From: Corynebacterium phoceense
Lineage (GTDB): Bacteria; Actinomycetota; Actinomycetes; Mycobacteriales; Mycobacteriaceae
Direction of reading: 5' to 3'
Assembly: GCF_900092335.1 (NCBI RefSeq)
Contig: NZ_LT596207.1
Location: 423,756 to 479,091 of the forward strand
DNA length: 55,336 nucleotides
The position numbers and the translations under genes are program-made. Positions within the stretch are counted from its first letter, which is position 1. Each line of letters begins with the position of its first letter. The notes beneath the pieces were generated by a model, which was given only the letters and a program-made list of their open reading frames with translations, had not been told where the DNA came from and did not search any database. Below, piece by piece: positions 34,282 through 42,907 of this stretch.

Positions 34282-35922
34282 CTAGACACTGGTCTTCGCG
34301 GCGAGCTCGGCATGAAGCGCCCGGCGCGTGCCGCGCGTCGTGTGGGCGTCCACAACGGTAATCCCCGTCGAAGTTTCCTTGAGCTCCGCGAGCAGGTCGA
34401 GCAGCTCCTGCGCCGAGTTCGCCTCACGGTAGTCTGCGCCGTAGGCCTCGCACAGCTGGCCGATGCCCACCTCCTGCGGCGTTCCAAAAGCCCGCTCGAA
34501 GGCAGGGCGCAGGGATTCCTGTCCGATTTCCAGGGTCTCGAAGATGCCGCCACCGTTATCGTCCGCGACAACGATGGTGAGGTTCTCCGGGCGCGGGTCA
34601 CCCGGCGAGATGAGCAGAGCAGAAGCGTCGTGGAGGAACGTGATGTCCCCCATGAGCGCGACGGTGCGCGGCGCGCGAATCTCCGTGGCCTCGCGGGACT
34701 GGGTGGCCAGCGCCACGCCGATGGACTGGGCCACCGTGCCGTCGATGCCAGCGGCGCCGCGCGGCGAGTAGGTCTCCACGCCGTCGAAAGGAAGACCCAC
34801 GAAGCTGGCGTCGCGCACCGGATTCGAGGCGCCGAGGACGAGCGCGTCACCCACGGCGAGTGTATCCGCCACGGCGGCCGCCACGTGCAGGCCGGTAAAT
34901 CCATAGTCCTTATTTTCTAGGACTTCGCGCACCGCGGCGCCGCCCATCTCGGCCGCGCCCTCGCAGACCTTCATCCAGTCGCGCGTGGGCTCGCCGCTCA
35001 CCTTGACGCGGGTACCCTTCCGGGCGGCCTCGCCGCGCGGGTTCGTGAAGTCCGCCGTGCGCGAGAGCGTCACGAACTCGATATCGGGATCGCTGAGGAG
35101 CGCCAGCACCCCGCGGTGCAGCGTCGGATGGCCGACAACGATGACCTGCTCGACACGCGTATTGACCACATAGTCGTTCGCACTCACGTGGTCCTTGCGG
35201 AAGATGCTCGCCGCGAGCGGGTGCACCGGATGGTACGGCGCGGGCGCCGTGGGCTCTGCGATGGTGGGCACGTCTTCAAGGCCCTCGACGTCCCAGGCCT
35301 CGTCGCCCGCGATGACCAACGTATTGCGGGTGAGGTCGAGCTCGACCTCGCCGTGGTCCACGAAGCGGACGGACGGCGCGCGGCGCAGGGTTCGATCATC
35401 CGGCGTAGAGGGAAGCTCCGTGCCCACGAGCGGCACGTCGAGCGCGACATTGATATGCACCGCAAAGTCCTGGGTAAAGCGCTGCGCCATCGCCGGAATA
35501 TCCTCCGGCGACGCGACCTGCGTCGTGTCCGCGAAGTTGCTAAAGATGCCCTGCTGCTCGATGGTTTGCGAGGCACCCGTGCCCACGAGGCGCTCCGGGC
35601 GATCCGCAGAGACCACCGCGAGCGGGGTGTGCGAGTGGCGCGCCTCGACCAGCGCCGGCAACGCGTTGGCCACGGCCGTGCCTGAGGTCATGACGACCGC
35701 GACGTGGCGGCGCTGCACTCGCGCCAGGCCCAACGCGAGGAACGCGGCGGAGCGCTCATCGATGCGCGTGTGCACCTTGAGATCCGGGCGGGCGAGCAGC
35801 GCCAAGTTGAGCGGCGCGTTGCGCGAGCCTGGGCAAATGACAACGTCAGTACAGTGGCGCGCGAGCTGCGCGGCGACGGCCTGCGCCAGCTCAATGGATT
35901 CGGTCTGTGCGGTCTGGTCCAT
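34282..35922 (-). CDS. menD: 2-succinyl-5-enolpyruvyl-6-hydroxy-3-cyclohexene-1-carboxylate synthase
   Basis: A 546-residue thiamine-diphosphate enzyme joining 2-oxoglutarate and isochorismate. Markers: [75 protein letters not shown], and in the cofactor domain [17 protein letters not shown] and [12 protein letters not shown]. The full length is normal. The ATG at 35922 is preceded by TAGACT with 8 nt between, consistent with a leaderless mRNA. The DUF3592 protein follows closely. Confidence 0.96.
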   Translation of the reverse strand: MDQTAQTESIELAQAVAAQLARHCTDVVICPGSRNAPLNLALLARPDLKVHTRIDERSAAFLALGLARVQRRHVAVVMTSGTAVANALPALVEARHSHTPLAVVSADRPERLVGTGASQTIEQQGIFSNFADTTQVASPEDIPAMAQRFTQDFAVHINVALDVPLVGTELPSTPDDRTLRRAPSVRFVDHGEVELDLTRNTLVIAGDEAWDVEGLEDVPTIAEPTAPAPYHPVHPLAASIFRKDHVSANDYVVNTRVEQVIVVGHPTLHRGVLALLSDPDIEFVTLSRTADFTNPRGEAARKGTRVKVSGEPTRDWMKVCEGAAEMGGAAVREVLENKDYGFTGLHVAAAVADTLAVGDALVLGASNPVRDASFVGLPFDGVETYSPRGAAGIDGTVAQSIGVALATQSREATEIRAPRTVALMGDITFLHDASALLISPGDPRPENLTIVVADDNGGGIFETLEIGQESLRPAFERAFGTPQEVGIGQLCEAYGADYREANSAQELLDLLAELKETSTGITVVDAHTTRGTRRALHAELAAKTSV

Positions 35923-35945
35923 AGCAGCCCAGTCTAGCCCGTGCC

Positions 35946-36482
35946 CTAATTTCCGCCGCGGCCGTTGCCGTTATTGCCGCCAAAGATCTCGTTAAGAAGA
36001 TCGTCGACGTTATCAGCGCCCTCGCCCAAGTCGCTGGGCAACGAGGTAGGCAGCTCCCGGGTGAGATCCGGCGTCTCCGTCACTGTCTCGGTGACGGTCT
36101 CCGTCTGGGTCTGCGTGACGGGGCTCGGGGTGTCCGTCACCGTCGCCGTGGCCGTCTGCGTAATGGTCTCCGGAGCAGGCGGCTCCTGGTTTGCGGCGCG
36201 CGTATACATATAGGCCAACGCCGCGAGCGCGATGAGCGCCAACACGAGCAGGCCGACGAGAATGCCCGTCAAGCCACTTCCCGAGGAGCGCTCCTCCGGC
36301 ACGTCATAGGAGCGCGGCGGCTCTTGCCGTGGTGCCTGCTGGGACGCCGGTTGGGGTGCCGGTTGCGGTGCTGGCTGCTGGTACTGATAGTTCTGATACT
36401 GCGGCTGCGCTGGCTGCACACGCGTCTCGTCTTCCGGGAAGACCTGGCGCGGACGCTCGAACTGCTGAGTCTCGTCGCTCAT
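35946..36482 (-). CDS. Single-pass membrane protein with Gln/Pro- and Thr-rich regions
   Basis: A 178-residue protein with the layout cytoplasmic-membrane-external. Residues 1-75 are rich in Gln, Pro and Tyr ([20 protein letters not shown]). One helix follows ([20 protein letters not shown]), then an external Thr/Val/Glu repeat region ([20 protein letters not shown]) and a Gly/Asn tail. Such proteins may link cell wall and membrane in corynebacteria, but no family is recognised. An alternative start at 36521 adds 13 residues; the -10-like TATACA right at that ATG argues for the downstream start. It lies just before menD on the same strand. Confidence 0.7.
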   Translation of the reverse strand: MSDETQQFERPRQVFPEDETRVQPAQPQYQNYQYQQPAPQPAPQPASQQAPRQEPPRSYDVPEERSSGSGLTGILVGLLVLALIALAALAYMYTRAANQEPPAPETITQTATATVTDTPSPVTQTQTETVTETVTETPDLTRELPTSLPSDLGEGADNVDDLLNEIFGGNNGNGRGGN

Positions 36483-36709
36483 CCGCTCGTTCCGGCCATT
36501 ATTGGGGGTGTTAGTAGGCATGTATAAAGAGGTACACGGTCAACCTGTGAGTCGGCTGAAAAGTCATCCCCCTTAAAAGCATGCATAAATATGTAAAGCG
36601 TCGAGTCTTCCGTTATTGACAGACTGACCGTCCTAGTGTGAACTAGCCACTTAGCCTAGGACCGAGAGATGTGCTGACCTCCCACTCCCCCGCGATAGCT
36701 AAAGCCCAC

Positions 36710-36835
36710 ACCCCACCCAAACATGGAAATTTCGTACAGGTACCGAGAGTTTGGGTCGGCTCTGGGCGCCAACCCCACACCACACCCCACCCGTACTGTG
36801 GATTGCTGTACAGAATCCGTGAGTTCGGGTGGGGT
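36710..36835. repeat. Two related ~50-bp dyad elements, 74 bp apart, upstream of the AbiEi-like gene
   Basis: Copy 1 (36710-36756) has arms ACCCAAAC and GTTTGGGT. Copy 2 (36784-36835) has arms ACCCCACCCG and CGGGTGGGGT. Aligned at a 74-nt offset they share ACCCCACCC, then GTACAG, then CCG, GAGTT and GGGT. The cores lie in the same place between the arms. This region, 50-175 nt before the start of the AbiEi-like gene, is the only ordered structure in 36483-36884; the rest shows nothing I can name. AbiEi-type antitoxins are known to bind paired inverted repeats in their own promoter. Confidence 0.65.
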
Positions 36836-36884
36836 TTCGGCATGCGCGTGGAACCTCCACGCTGCTGGCTCAGTCCAATAGGTC

Positions 36885-37775
36885 ATGACGATCTACACGA
36901 CGCGACAACTCCGAGAGCTCGGTACAACCAAGACTCGCCAGAACAAGGCGGTAGCCGATGGCCGACTCATTAAACTCAAGGCCGGTATCTACTCAACTAC
37001 GGGAAGCCTCGCCGACATCGCGAGTCTGTATCCCGAAGGCGCGGTCACCGGTCTCAACGCCCTGGCCCTCCATGACTTGACGGAAGAATCTCGCCCCGTC
37101 TTCCTGCGCGTGCCGCACATCAGAACGCCATTGGCGAATTCACACATCCGCCTCATCCGCTCCGAGGCCCCAAGCAGATCCATCAACGACATAAGGACAG
37201 TCAACGTCGCGCAAGCCCTCTCTGACGCGCTCGCCCATGAGAAGCTCGAGAATCCGGGAAATCTCCTGCTCAATCACTACACAGGCGTCCGCGGCGGTGA
37301 GCGTCTCGAAGCAGATTTAGCCCAACTAAAGCGCCCCAGCGCCATTCGAGGACTTGCGTTTAAGGCAGGCGTGGGCACCGCCTCCAAGTGGGAACGCACA
37401 ATGCTGTTTCACTTGCGCAAGGCTGGCCTCGAGCCTGTGCCCAATTTCAAGCTCGAGGCCTATTACTGGGACCTCGCCTTCCCCGCAGCCCGCGTCGTCA
37501 TCGACTGGGATTCGCTGCATTATCACTTGCCGCACAACAACAATGACACCTTTTATATCGGCCTGTGGAAATCCATTCAGGCCGTGCAGCTCGGCTGGGC
37601 GCCTCTGAAATTCACCGATACATGCACGAACTATCACTTCGAGTTAGTGCGCGACGTTATCAAGGAGACCGTTGCACACCGCACCACACTGCGCCCGCAC
37701 TCGCCGGTCCCGGGGACGTTGAAGAGTCCGGCCTGGCAATTCCACGAGGGGATTAGTTTTGGCACAAGCTTCTAG
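36885..37775 (+). CDS. AbiEi-like antitoxin-domain protein with C-terminal nuclease-like domain
   Basis: A 296-residue protein. The N-terminus (IYTTRQLRELGTTKTRQNKA, then LIKLKAGIYSTTG) is the winged-helix AbiEi_4-type antitoxin/DNA-binding unit. The C-terminal ~130 residues (SKWERTMLFHLRKAGLEPVP, then YWDLAFPAARVVIDWDSLHY) resemble the DUF559/Vsr-like endonuclease fold. It has the spaced acidic residues (E...D...D) expected of a PD-(D/E)XK core, though the usual ExK-type step is not obvious. No AbiEii toxin gene is adjacent. Two dyad elements precede it. It is convergent with menC and the coding ends overlap by 4 bp. Base composition is lower in GC than its neighbours. Confidence 0.7.
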   Translation: MTIYTTRQLRELGTTKTRQNKAVADGRLIKLKAGIYSTTGSLADIASLYPEGAVTGLNALALHDLTEESRPVFLRVPHIRTPLANSHIRLIRSEAPSRSINDIRTVNVAQALSDALAHEKLENPGNLLLNHYTGVRGGERLEADLAQLKRPSAIRGLAFKAGVGTASKWERTMLFHLRKAGLEPVPNFKLEAYYWDLAFPAARVVIDWDSLHYHLPHNNNDTFYIGLWKSIQAVQLGWAPLKFTDTCTNYHFELVRDVIKETVAHRTTLRPHSPVPGTLKSPAWQFHEGISFGTSF

Positions 37776-38788
37776 AGATACTGCCAGCTCTCGCGGACAC
37801 GGTTGAACCACCAGTCGCGACGCTCAGCAGAGGCGGCCAACTCAGTGAGGCGGTCCTCCGACGGCGCGGGGTGCTCCACGCGCAGGAAGCCGTCCACGAG
37901 CTCGCGCGGCGGACAGACGTCCTCGATAAAGAGCGAGCCGGTGGCCAGGCCGGCGGCGGCCGGGGTGACGTCGATGTCTTCATCGTCGAGGATCTTGGGG
38001 AGCGCGGCCACGGCAGCGAGGCCCATGGAGATTCCCACCGACGTGTCGAGCGCCGAGGCCACCGTGATGTCCATATGGTGTGCACGCAAGTCGTGGGCGA
38101 TCTGCAACAGTCGCTTAACCCCGCCGAGGGGCGCGGCCTTGACCACGGCGACATCGGCAGCTTGAAGTTCGGCAACGCGGTAGGGGTCTGCGACCTTGCG
38201 AATGGATTCATCGGCAGCAACGCGCACAAAAAGCCCAGAGCGCATGAGGCGCGAGCGGACCTCGGCGAGTTCCTCGGCGGTGCGGCAGGGCTGCTCCATG
38301 TAGTCAAGCGGCATGAGCGCCTTGGCGGCCTCGATGGCCTCGTCGACGCTCCAGCCGCCGTTGGCGTCCACGCGCAGGACGGGAACGCGGCCCATGTCGT
38401 GGACTGCCTCGCGCACGGCCTGAACGCGCGCGACGTCGTCCGCGAGCGTCTGGCCCGGCTCGGCAACCTTGATTTTGAAGGTGCGGCAGCCCGGATAGCG
38501 CTGCATGACCTCGGGCACCATCTCCGCCGGCACGGCCGGAATGGTTCCGTTGACCTCGACCTCGGAGCGGACGGGCGAAGGGAAGCCCTCGTACGCGGCC
38601 TCGAGGCCAGCGGCCAGCCAGTGCGCGGACTCTTCGGGGCCGTATTCGAGGAAGGGCGCAAACTCGCCCCAGCCGGCGGGCCCCTCGATGAGGAGAGCCT
38701 CGCGGGTGGTCACGCCGCGGAATTGTACGGCCAGCGGAAGGGCAACCACGCGCGCGCGGTCAAGGACGTCGTCAACGTTAATCTGCAT
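37772..38788 (-). CDS. menC: o-Succinylbenzoate synthase
   Basis: A 338-residue enolase-superfamily enzyme that dehydrates SHCHC to o-succinylbenzoate. The catalytic Lys pair is in TFKIKVAEPG, metal ligands are in VLRVDANGGW, YMEQPC and VAADES, and the second Lys is in DVAVVKAAPLGGV. The ATG at 38788 (MQINVDDVLDRARV) is preferred over the longer frame because TATTCT lies 7 nt upstream, the spacing of a leaderless start. Confidence 0.94.
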   Translation of the reverse strand: MQINVDDVLDRARVVALPLAVQFRGVTTREALLIEGPAGWGEFAPFLEYGPEESAHWLAAGLEAAYEGFPSPVRSEVEVNGTIPAVPAEMVPEVMQRYPGCRTFKIKVAEPGQTLADDVARVQAVREAVHDMGRVPVLRVDANGGWSVDEAIEAAKALMPLDYMEQPCRTAEELAEVRSRLMRSGLFVRVAADESIRKVADPYRVAELQAADVAVVKAAPLGGVKRLLQIAHDLRAHHMDITVASALDTSVGISMGLAAVAALPKILDDEDIDVTPAAAGLATGSLFIEDVCPPRELVDGFLRVEHPAPSEDRLTELAASAERRDWWFNRVRESWQYL

Positions 38789-38838
38789 ACGGCCCAGAAT
38801 AATGCATCCCACGAGGTGCGACTGGTCCACACAGGGTG

Positions 38839-38874
38839 ATAACCTAACCAGGAAAGGTTATAACAACCGCGGTT
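38839..38874. promoter_or_regulatory. Dyads between menC and the dcuC-type gene
   Basis: ATAACCT (38839-38845) and AGGTTAT (38855-38861) form a 7-bp dyad with a 9-nt spacer. A perfect 10-bp palindrome, AACCGCGGTT, follows at 38865-38874. They lie about 50-85 nt downstream of the menC start and upstream of the carrier gene, and could act on either. The half-site ACCTAACC recalls iron-regulator (DtxR) boxes, but a full box is not present. Confidence 0.4.
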
Positions 38875-38959
38875 AGCCTTCTATCGCTCCTCGGAGCCCC
38901 ACCGCCAGCAGCGCATGCCAGGCGGCAGCTCTTCGTACCAGTGAAGGAATTGACTTACC

Positions 38960-40375
38960 GTGCTCTATCTCATCATCGCCCTCGCGGCCATCGCGGCCGT
39001 CGTGTGGCTCATCTATAAAAAGGTTCATGCGGCCGCCGCCATCTTCGGAGTAGGCGTCGCCCTCCTCATGCTCGCCGCACTCACCGGCCGCGCAGACATG
39101 CGCACCACCGAAATCGAAGCCACCGGCAACGCCTTCTACGACCAGCTCCTCGTGGTCGACGCCCTGTTCAAGGCTCGTTTCAGCGGCATCGGCATGGCGA
39201 TTATGGTGCTCTTCGGCTTCGTGTCCTACATGCGTCACATCGGCGCGGACGCGAAGACCGTCGTCGTGCTCTCCTCGCCGCTCAAGCGCTTTAATGGCTC
39301 CTATTGGTTGGTGCCCGTCGGCTTCGTCATTGGCTCGCTGCTCTCACTCGTCATCCCGTCCGCCGCAGCGCTTTCCCTGCTCCTTGTGGCGACACTTCTG
39401 CCGGCGCTCATCGCCGCAGGGCTCACGCCGCTCACCGTCGCCGCCATCGTCGTGACCTCCTCGACCATCATGCCGACGCCGCTCGAGGCTGGTCTCATTC
39501 AAGGCGCGGATCTCACGGACATGTCCGTCACCGAATTCGTCTACGGCTCCGTCGCCCGCGCCACCGTGCCCACCCTGCTCATTACCGCGTTCGTCCACAT
39601 GTGGTGGCAACACCGCTGCGACAAGTCGGACCGCAAGCACTACATGGAAGAACACGCCGGAGAAACCACCGAGGAGAGCGAATCCGAACGCACTGCCCGC
39701 GAAGCCATCGAGCGCGCCGCCGGACTGCCGGGTTTCTACGCTGTCCTGCCTCTGCTCCCGCTGCTACTTATCATCATCTCGGCCATTCTCAATCGCACCG
39801 GCGTCATCCCCTTCGAGGCTGACATCCTGCCTGTCACGGTCGTCTCCCTCTTCATTGCGATGATCATCGAGGCTATCCGCGGCCGCTCCATCGAGACCGC
39901 CATGGACTCCACCAAGTCCTTCTTCAAGGGAATGGGCGAAGGCGCAGCCGGCGTAGTCGCCCTCCTTGTGGCCGCCGCAGTCCTCGTCGAGGGCATTACC
40001 CAAATGGGCGTCATCGACATGCTCATCGACGCCACCAAGGGTTCGTCCGGCGCCGCCGTCATTATCGTGCTCATCTTCGTCGCCGCGACCGCCGCGATGT
40101 CCGCGCTCACCGGCTCCGGCACCGCTCCGTACTTCGCCTTCTCTGAGGTCGTCCCTGGCCTCGCAGCCGAGACGTCCATTCACGCGCCGCAGATGCTCAC
40201 CGCGATTTGGGGCACCTCCAACCTCATGCGCCAGGTCTCCCCGGTCAACGCCGCGGTCCTTATCGTCTCCGGCGCCATCAAGGTCAACCCCATTCGCCTG
40301 GTCAAGCGCACTTCTGTACCGATGATCACCGCGACCATCCTCAACACGCTCTTCGCGTTCATGTTTATTGGATAA
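38960..40375 (+). CDS. dcuC: DcuC-family C4-dicarboxylate (anaerobic) transporter
   Basis: A 471-residue carrier with about 12 helices. It opens LYLIIALAAIAAVVWLIYKK and contains the DcuC-like SGIGMAIMVLFGFVSYMRHI, a substrate-region block ALTGSGTAPYFAFSEVVPGL and SNLMRQVSPVNAAVLIVSGA. DcuC members exchange or export succinate and fumarate during fermentation, which would pair with menaquinone-linked fumarate reduction, but the substrate here is inferred. The GTG at 38960 has GAAGGAA about 10 nt upstream. Confidence 0.88.
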   Translation: MLYLIIALAAIAAVVWLIYKKVHAAAAIFGVGVALLMLAALTGRADMRTTEIEATGNAFYDQLLVVDALFKARFSGIGMAIMVLFGFVSYMRHIGADAKTVVVLSSPLKRFNGSYWLVPVGFVIGSLLSLVIPSAAALSLLLVATLLPALIAAGLTPLTVAAIVVTSSTIMPTPLEAGLIQGADLTDMSVTEFVYGSVARATVPTLLITAFVHMWWQHRCDKSDRKHYMEEHAGETTEESESERTAREAIERAAGLPGFYAVLPLLPLLLIIISAILNRTGVIPFEADILPVTVVSLFIAMIIEAIRGRSIETAMDSTKSFFKGMGEGAAGVVALLVAAAVLVEGITQMGVIDMLIDATKGSSGAAVIIVLIFVAATAAMSALTGSGTAPYFAFSEVVPGLAAETSIHAPQMLTAIWGTSNLMRQVSPVNAAVLIVSGAIKVNPIRLVKRTSVPMITATILNTLFAFMFIG

Positions 40376-40436
40376 TCGTGTGTAACGATACGCTCCCCAC
40401 AGACCACAAGCGAGGGAGAAAGGAAAGGAACTCACC

Positions 40437-40892
40437 ATGTTGTTAGCTGAAGCCCTCGCCGAGCGCGCCGAAGCCCAGGCCCGCCTCGACGAACTACGCT
40501 CACGCATCGTCGCCGTGGCCCGCGTCCAAGAGGGCGATACCCCGGACGAGGATCCGGCAGAGCTCCTCGCGGAGGCGGAACACCTCGTGGACCGCATCGA
40601 CGAGCTGGTCAAAGCAATCAACGCAACAAACTCGGCCACCGCGTTCGACGCTGAGCGCAACCTCACCGCGGCGCTCGCGGACCGCGACGGACTCATCCGG
40701 CGTCGCCGCCTGCTTGCCGATGCCGCCGAAGCCGCCGCCGCGCGCCAAGACCGGTTCTCCCGCAGCGAGATTAAGTTCGTCTCCACCCTCGACGTCGCGG
40801 CGTTGCGAAAGAAGATCGACGAAGTCTCCAAGGCCTACCGGGAGCTCGACACAAAGATTCAGCAGAAGAACTGGAGCACCGAAGTCGTCTAA
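40437..40892 (+). CDS. DIP1984-family protein
   Basis: A 151-residue all-helical protein of the family named after C. diphtheriae DIP1984. Blocks: LLAEALAERAEAQARLDELR, the DEDPAELLAEAEHLVDRIDE helix, INATNSATAF, LTAALADRDGLIRRRRLLAD and the C-terminal FVSTLDVAALRKKIDEVSKA. Much of it should be coiled coil. Function unknown to me. A strong site, GAAAGGAA, precedes the ATG. About 260 nt of structured non-coding sequence follows before a terminator, so the mRNA carries a long 3' part or a separate RNA. Contains a copy of the GGCATCGGCA motif (40715). Confidence 0.87.
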   Translation: MLLAEALAERAEAQARLDELRSRIVAVARVQEGDTPDEDPAELLAEAEHLVDRIDELVKAINATNSATAFDAERNLTAALADRDGLIRRRRLLADAAEAAAARQDRFSRSEIKFVSTLDVAALRKKIDEVSKAYRELDTKIQQKNWSTEVV

Positions 40893-40928
40893 ACGTAGTT
40901 GGTAGTCCACGCCACCCCACATCAGCGA

Positions 40929-41024
40929 GCGCACCTCGGCCTTGGACGAGAAAACCCAAGGATTCTGTTGGCAGCCTGGTAGCGGAGCAGGCTGGGAAGT
41001 TCAAGTCTTCCCACCGTATTGCGC
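40929..41024 (+). ncRNA. Possible tRNA-like structured RNA downstream of the DIP1984 gene
   Basis: Between the DIP1984 stop and a terminator lies a series of hairpins: CCTTGG/CCAAGG (40940-40961), CAGCCTG/CAGGCTG with loop GTAGCGGAG (40972-40994), and directly after it GGAAG-TTCAAGT-CTTCC (40995-41011). The last is a perfect tRNA T-arm by stem length, loop length and TTCRA sequence. GCGCA (40929-40933) and TGCGC (41020-41024) can close the set. There is no room for a normal anticodon arm and no CCA, so it is not an ordinary tRNA. The boundaries are my guess. Confidence 0.35.
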
Positions 41025-41152
41025 AGTCCGCCGCACATGTCACAGGAGCACAAGCGGGTAACAACCCCGCGCACCGCTCACATATCACCACCACCGCGCT
41101 GGGATGAGGGAACGTGGACGAGGGTTGGGCAAGGGGACTACACGTTCAAAAC

Positions 41153-41183
41153 AGCGGGGACGCGATGACGCGTCCCCGCTTTT
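41153..41183 (+). terminator. Intrinsic terminator after the DIP1984/RNA unit
   Basis: AGCGGGGACGCG and CGCGTCCCCGCT pair perfectly (12 bp) around ATGA and are followed by TTTT. It lies 261 nt after the DIP1984 stop, so the intervening region is transcribed. Confidence 0.85.
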
Positions 41184-41249
41184 CGCATACTCACGGGGTC
41201 TAAATCACAATCACTTGCAATAAGTGTCGGGAGTATGTACATTTTTCAA

Positions 41250-41267
41250 TGTTCAACAGATTGAACT
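41250..41267 (+). promoter_or_regulatory. MntR-like operator upstream of mntA
   Basis: TGTTCAACAGATTGAACT is a GTTCAA/TTGAAC dyad with a 4-nt spacer, 36 nt before the start of the metal-binding protein gene. It fits the pattern TGTTCAA-N4-TTGAACA that I recall for the manganese regulator MntR of C. glutamicum, with one mismatch. Manganese-dependent repression of mntABCD is the expected role. Confidence 0.6.
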
Positions 41268-41303
41268 CTTTACTTCAATTTTAGAGAAATGAGAGATACG
41301 CAC

Positions 41304-42230
41304 GTGAAACGCATTCCTGCGCTCGTCACCCTGTGCGCCGCCGCGCTGGCCTTGAGCGCGTGTTCGAGCGATGCGAGCGCCGACAAACCGAAGGACCACC
41401 TCACCGTTTTTGCCACGACGGGCTACCTGGCTGACGCCGTGCACAACATCGCGCCGGACGCCGAGATCACCACGATGGTCGGCCCGGGCGGCGACCCGCA
41501 CACGTACCAACCCACGACGAAAGACATCGAGGCCATGCAGTCCGCGGACCTCGTCGTGTGGAACGGCCTGCACCTCGAGGCACAGATGATCGACCAACTC
41601 GAGTCGCTGGGCGACAAGCAGATCGCGGTCGGCGACAAGGTGGACCAGGCGGGTCTGCTGCCCTGGCCGGAGCGCAGCGCGGACGGCGAGAAGCTCTACG
41701 ATCCGCACATCTGGAACAGCCCGGAGCTGTGGACCCAGGTCGTCGACGCGCTGGGCGCCAAGCTCGGCGAGGTCGATAAGGACAACGCCGCCGCCTACGT
41801 CCAGGCCGCGGATGACTATGAGAAGCAGATTCAGGCCGCCGAGGACAAGGCGCGTGCCGAGCTGGAAAACGCCACGCCCCGCGTCCTCATCACCGGCCAC
41901 GACGCCTTCAACTACTTCGGTAAGACCTTCGACTTCGAGATTCACGCGACGGACTTCGTGACCTCCGAGGCTGCGAAGTCCCCGACGGAAATCTCGGAGC
42001 TCGCCGATACCATCGCGGAGAAGAAGATCCCCGTCATCTTCCAGGACAACCTGGCGAACCCGCAGGCGGTGACCTCCCTCAAGGAGGCCGTGCACGCCCG
42101 CGGCTGGAACGTCACGGTCTCCTCGGAAGAGCTGTTCGCGGACACGCTGGGCCCCGACGCCCCGAATGACACCTACTTGGGCGCCTTTGAGCACAACGCT
42201 CACGCCGTCGCGGAGGCGCTCACCAAGTGA
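41304..42230 (+). CDS. mntA: Manganese/zinc ABC transporter substrate-binding lipoprotein
   Basis: A 308-residue cluster A-I metal-binding protein. The signal is MKRIPALVTLCAAALALSAC with lipobox LSAC. Metal ligands expected in the family are visible: His in GGDPHTYQP, His in YDPHIWNSPELW, His in TGHDAFNYFG, and Asp in FQDNLANPQAV. No His-rich loop is present, and the GDPHxYxP form is usual for Mn/Fe-type (SitA/PsaA) rather than Zn-type proteins. The GTG at 41304 has GAGAG at 7-8 nt; an ATG at 41289 is the alternative. It is first of four overlapping genes, and an MntR-like site precedes it. Confidence 0.92.
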   Translation: MKRIPALVTLCAAALALSACSSDASADKPKDHLTVFATTGYLADAVHNIAPDAEITTMVGPGGDPHTYQPTTKDIEAMQSADLVVWNGLHLEAQMIDQLESLGDKQIAVGDKVDQAGLLPWPERSADGEKLYDPHIWNSPELWTQVVDALGAKLGEVDKDNAAAYVQAADDYEKQIQAAEDKARAELENATPRVLITGHDAFNYFGKTFDFEIHATDFVTSEAAKSPTEISELADTIAEKKIPVIFQDNLANPQAVTSLKEAVHARGWNVTVSSEELFADTLGPDAPNDTYLGAFEHNAHAVAEALTK

Positions 42231-42907
42231 TAAGACTTGCAGGTCTCACCGTCGCCTACGGGTACACACCGGTGCTCGAGGATGTAGCCATTACCTTTCG
42301 CACTGGAGCGATGACGGGGCTCATTGGCGCCAATGGCGCTGGTAAGTCCACTCTCATCAAGGCGGCGGTGGGCCTGCTACCCGCTCCCGGCGCGCAAATC
42401 GACATAGACGGCACCGTGGGCTATATGCCGCAACATGCAGATATCGATTGGGACTTCCCCGCCACGCTTATTGACGTCGCGCTCATGGGCCGCACGCCCC
42501 ACCTACGCTGGTGGCAGTGGCCGAGCCGCAACGACAAGCAGATCGCGGAGCACATGCTCGAACGCGTCGGCCTAGCTGACAAGCGCAACGATCCCATCAG
42601 CGCCCTGTCCGGGGGCCAGCGCCAGCGCACGCTGCTTGCGCGCACCCTCGCATGTGAGCCGGACATCCTCATCCTCGACGAGCCCTTCGCCGGCGTCGAC
42701 CAACAGAGCCAGGCCACGATCACAACAATCCTCCGGGAGCTGCGAGACCAGGGCACGACCATCATCCTCGTCCACCACGACCTCGCCGAGGTCGCCGAGC
42801 TCTGCGATGACGTCGTCCTCGTGGCGAATCGCAAAATCCTCGCCGCGGGCCCCACTGAGACCACGCTCACCGAGTCCGCCATCTCTGAGTTGTTTAGTCT
42901 GCCATGA
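42227..42907 (+). CDS. mntB: Metal ABC transporter ATP-binding protein
   Basis: A 226-residue ATPase energising Mn/Zn import. Walker A GANGAGKST, signature LSGGQRQRTLLARTLA, Walker B ILILDEPFAGVDQQ and the H-loop VHHDLAEV are all intact. The GTG at 42227 overlaps the mntA stop by 4 nt (GTGA) and its own stop overlaps mntC in the same way, so the genes are translationally coupled. Confidence 0.95.
   Translation: MIRLAGLTVAYGYTPVLEDVAITFRTGAMTGLIGANGAGKSTLIKAAVGLLPAPGAQIDIDGTVGYMPQHADIDWDFPATLIDVALMGRTPHLRWWQWPSRNDKQIAEHMLERVGLADKRNDPISALSGGQRQRTLLARTLACEPDILILDEPFAGVDQQSQATITTILRELRDQGTTIILVHHDLAEVAELCDDVVLVANRKILAAGPTETTLTESAISELFSLP

Noticed and set aside
36643-36843. Minus-strand open frame over the twin dyads (reads ...PHPNSRILYSNPQYGWG...)
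   Set aside because: Its apparent internal repetition comes from the DNA repeat; no start signal and no family.
38839-38874. DtxR iron box before the DcuC-type gene
   Set aside because: Only a half-site resembles the consensus; the symmetric 19-bp box is not present.
40929-41024. Ordinary tRNA gene downstream of DIP1984
   Set aside because: The T-arm is good, but there is no anticodon arm, no 7-bp acceptor in the right place and no CCA. Kept only as a tRNA-like candidate.
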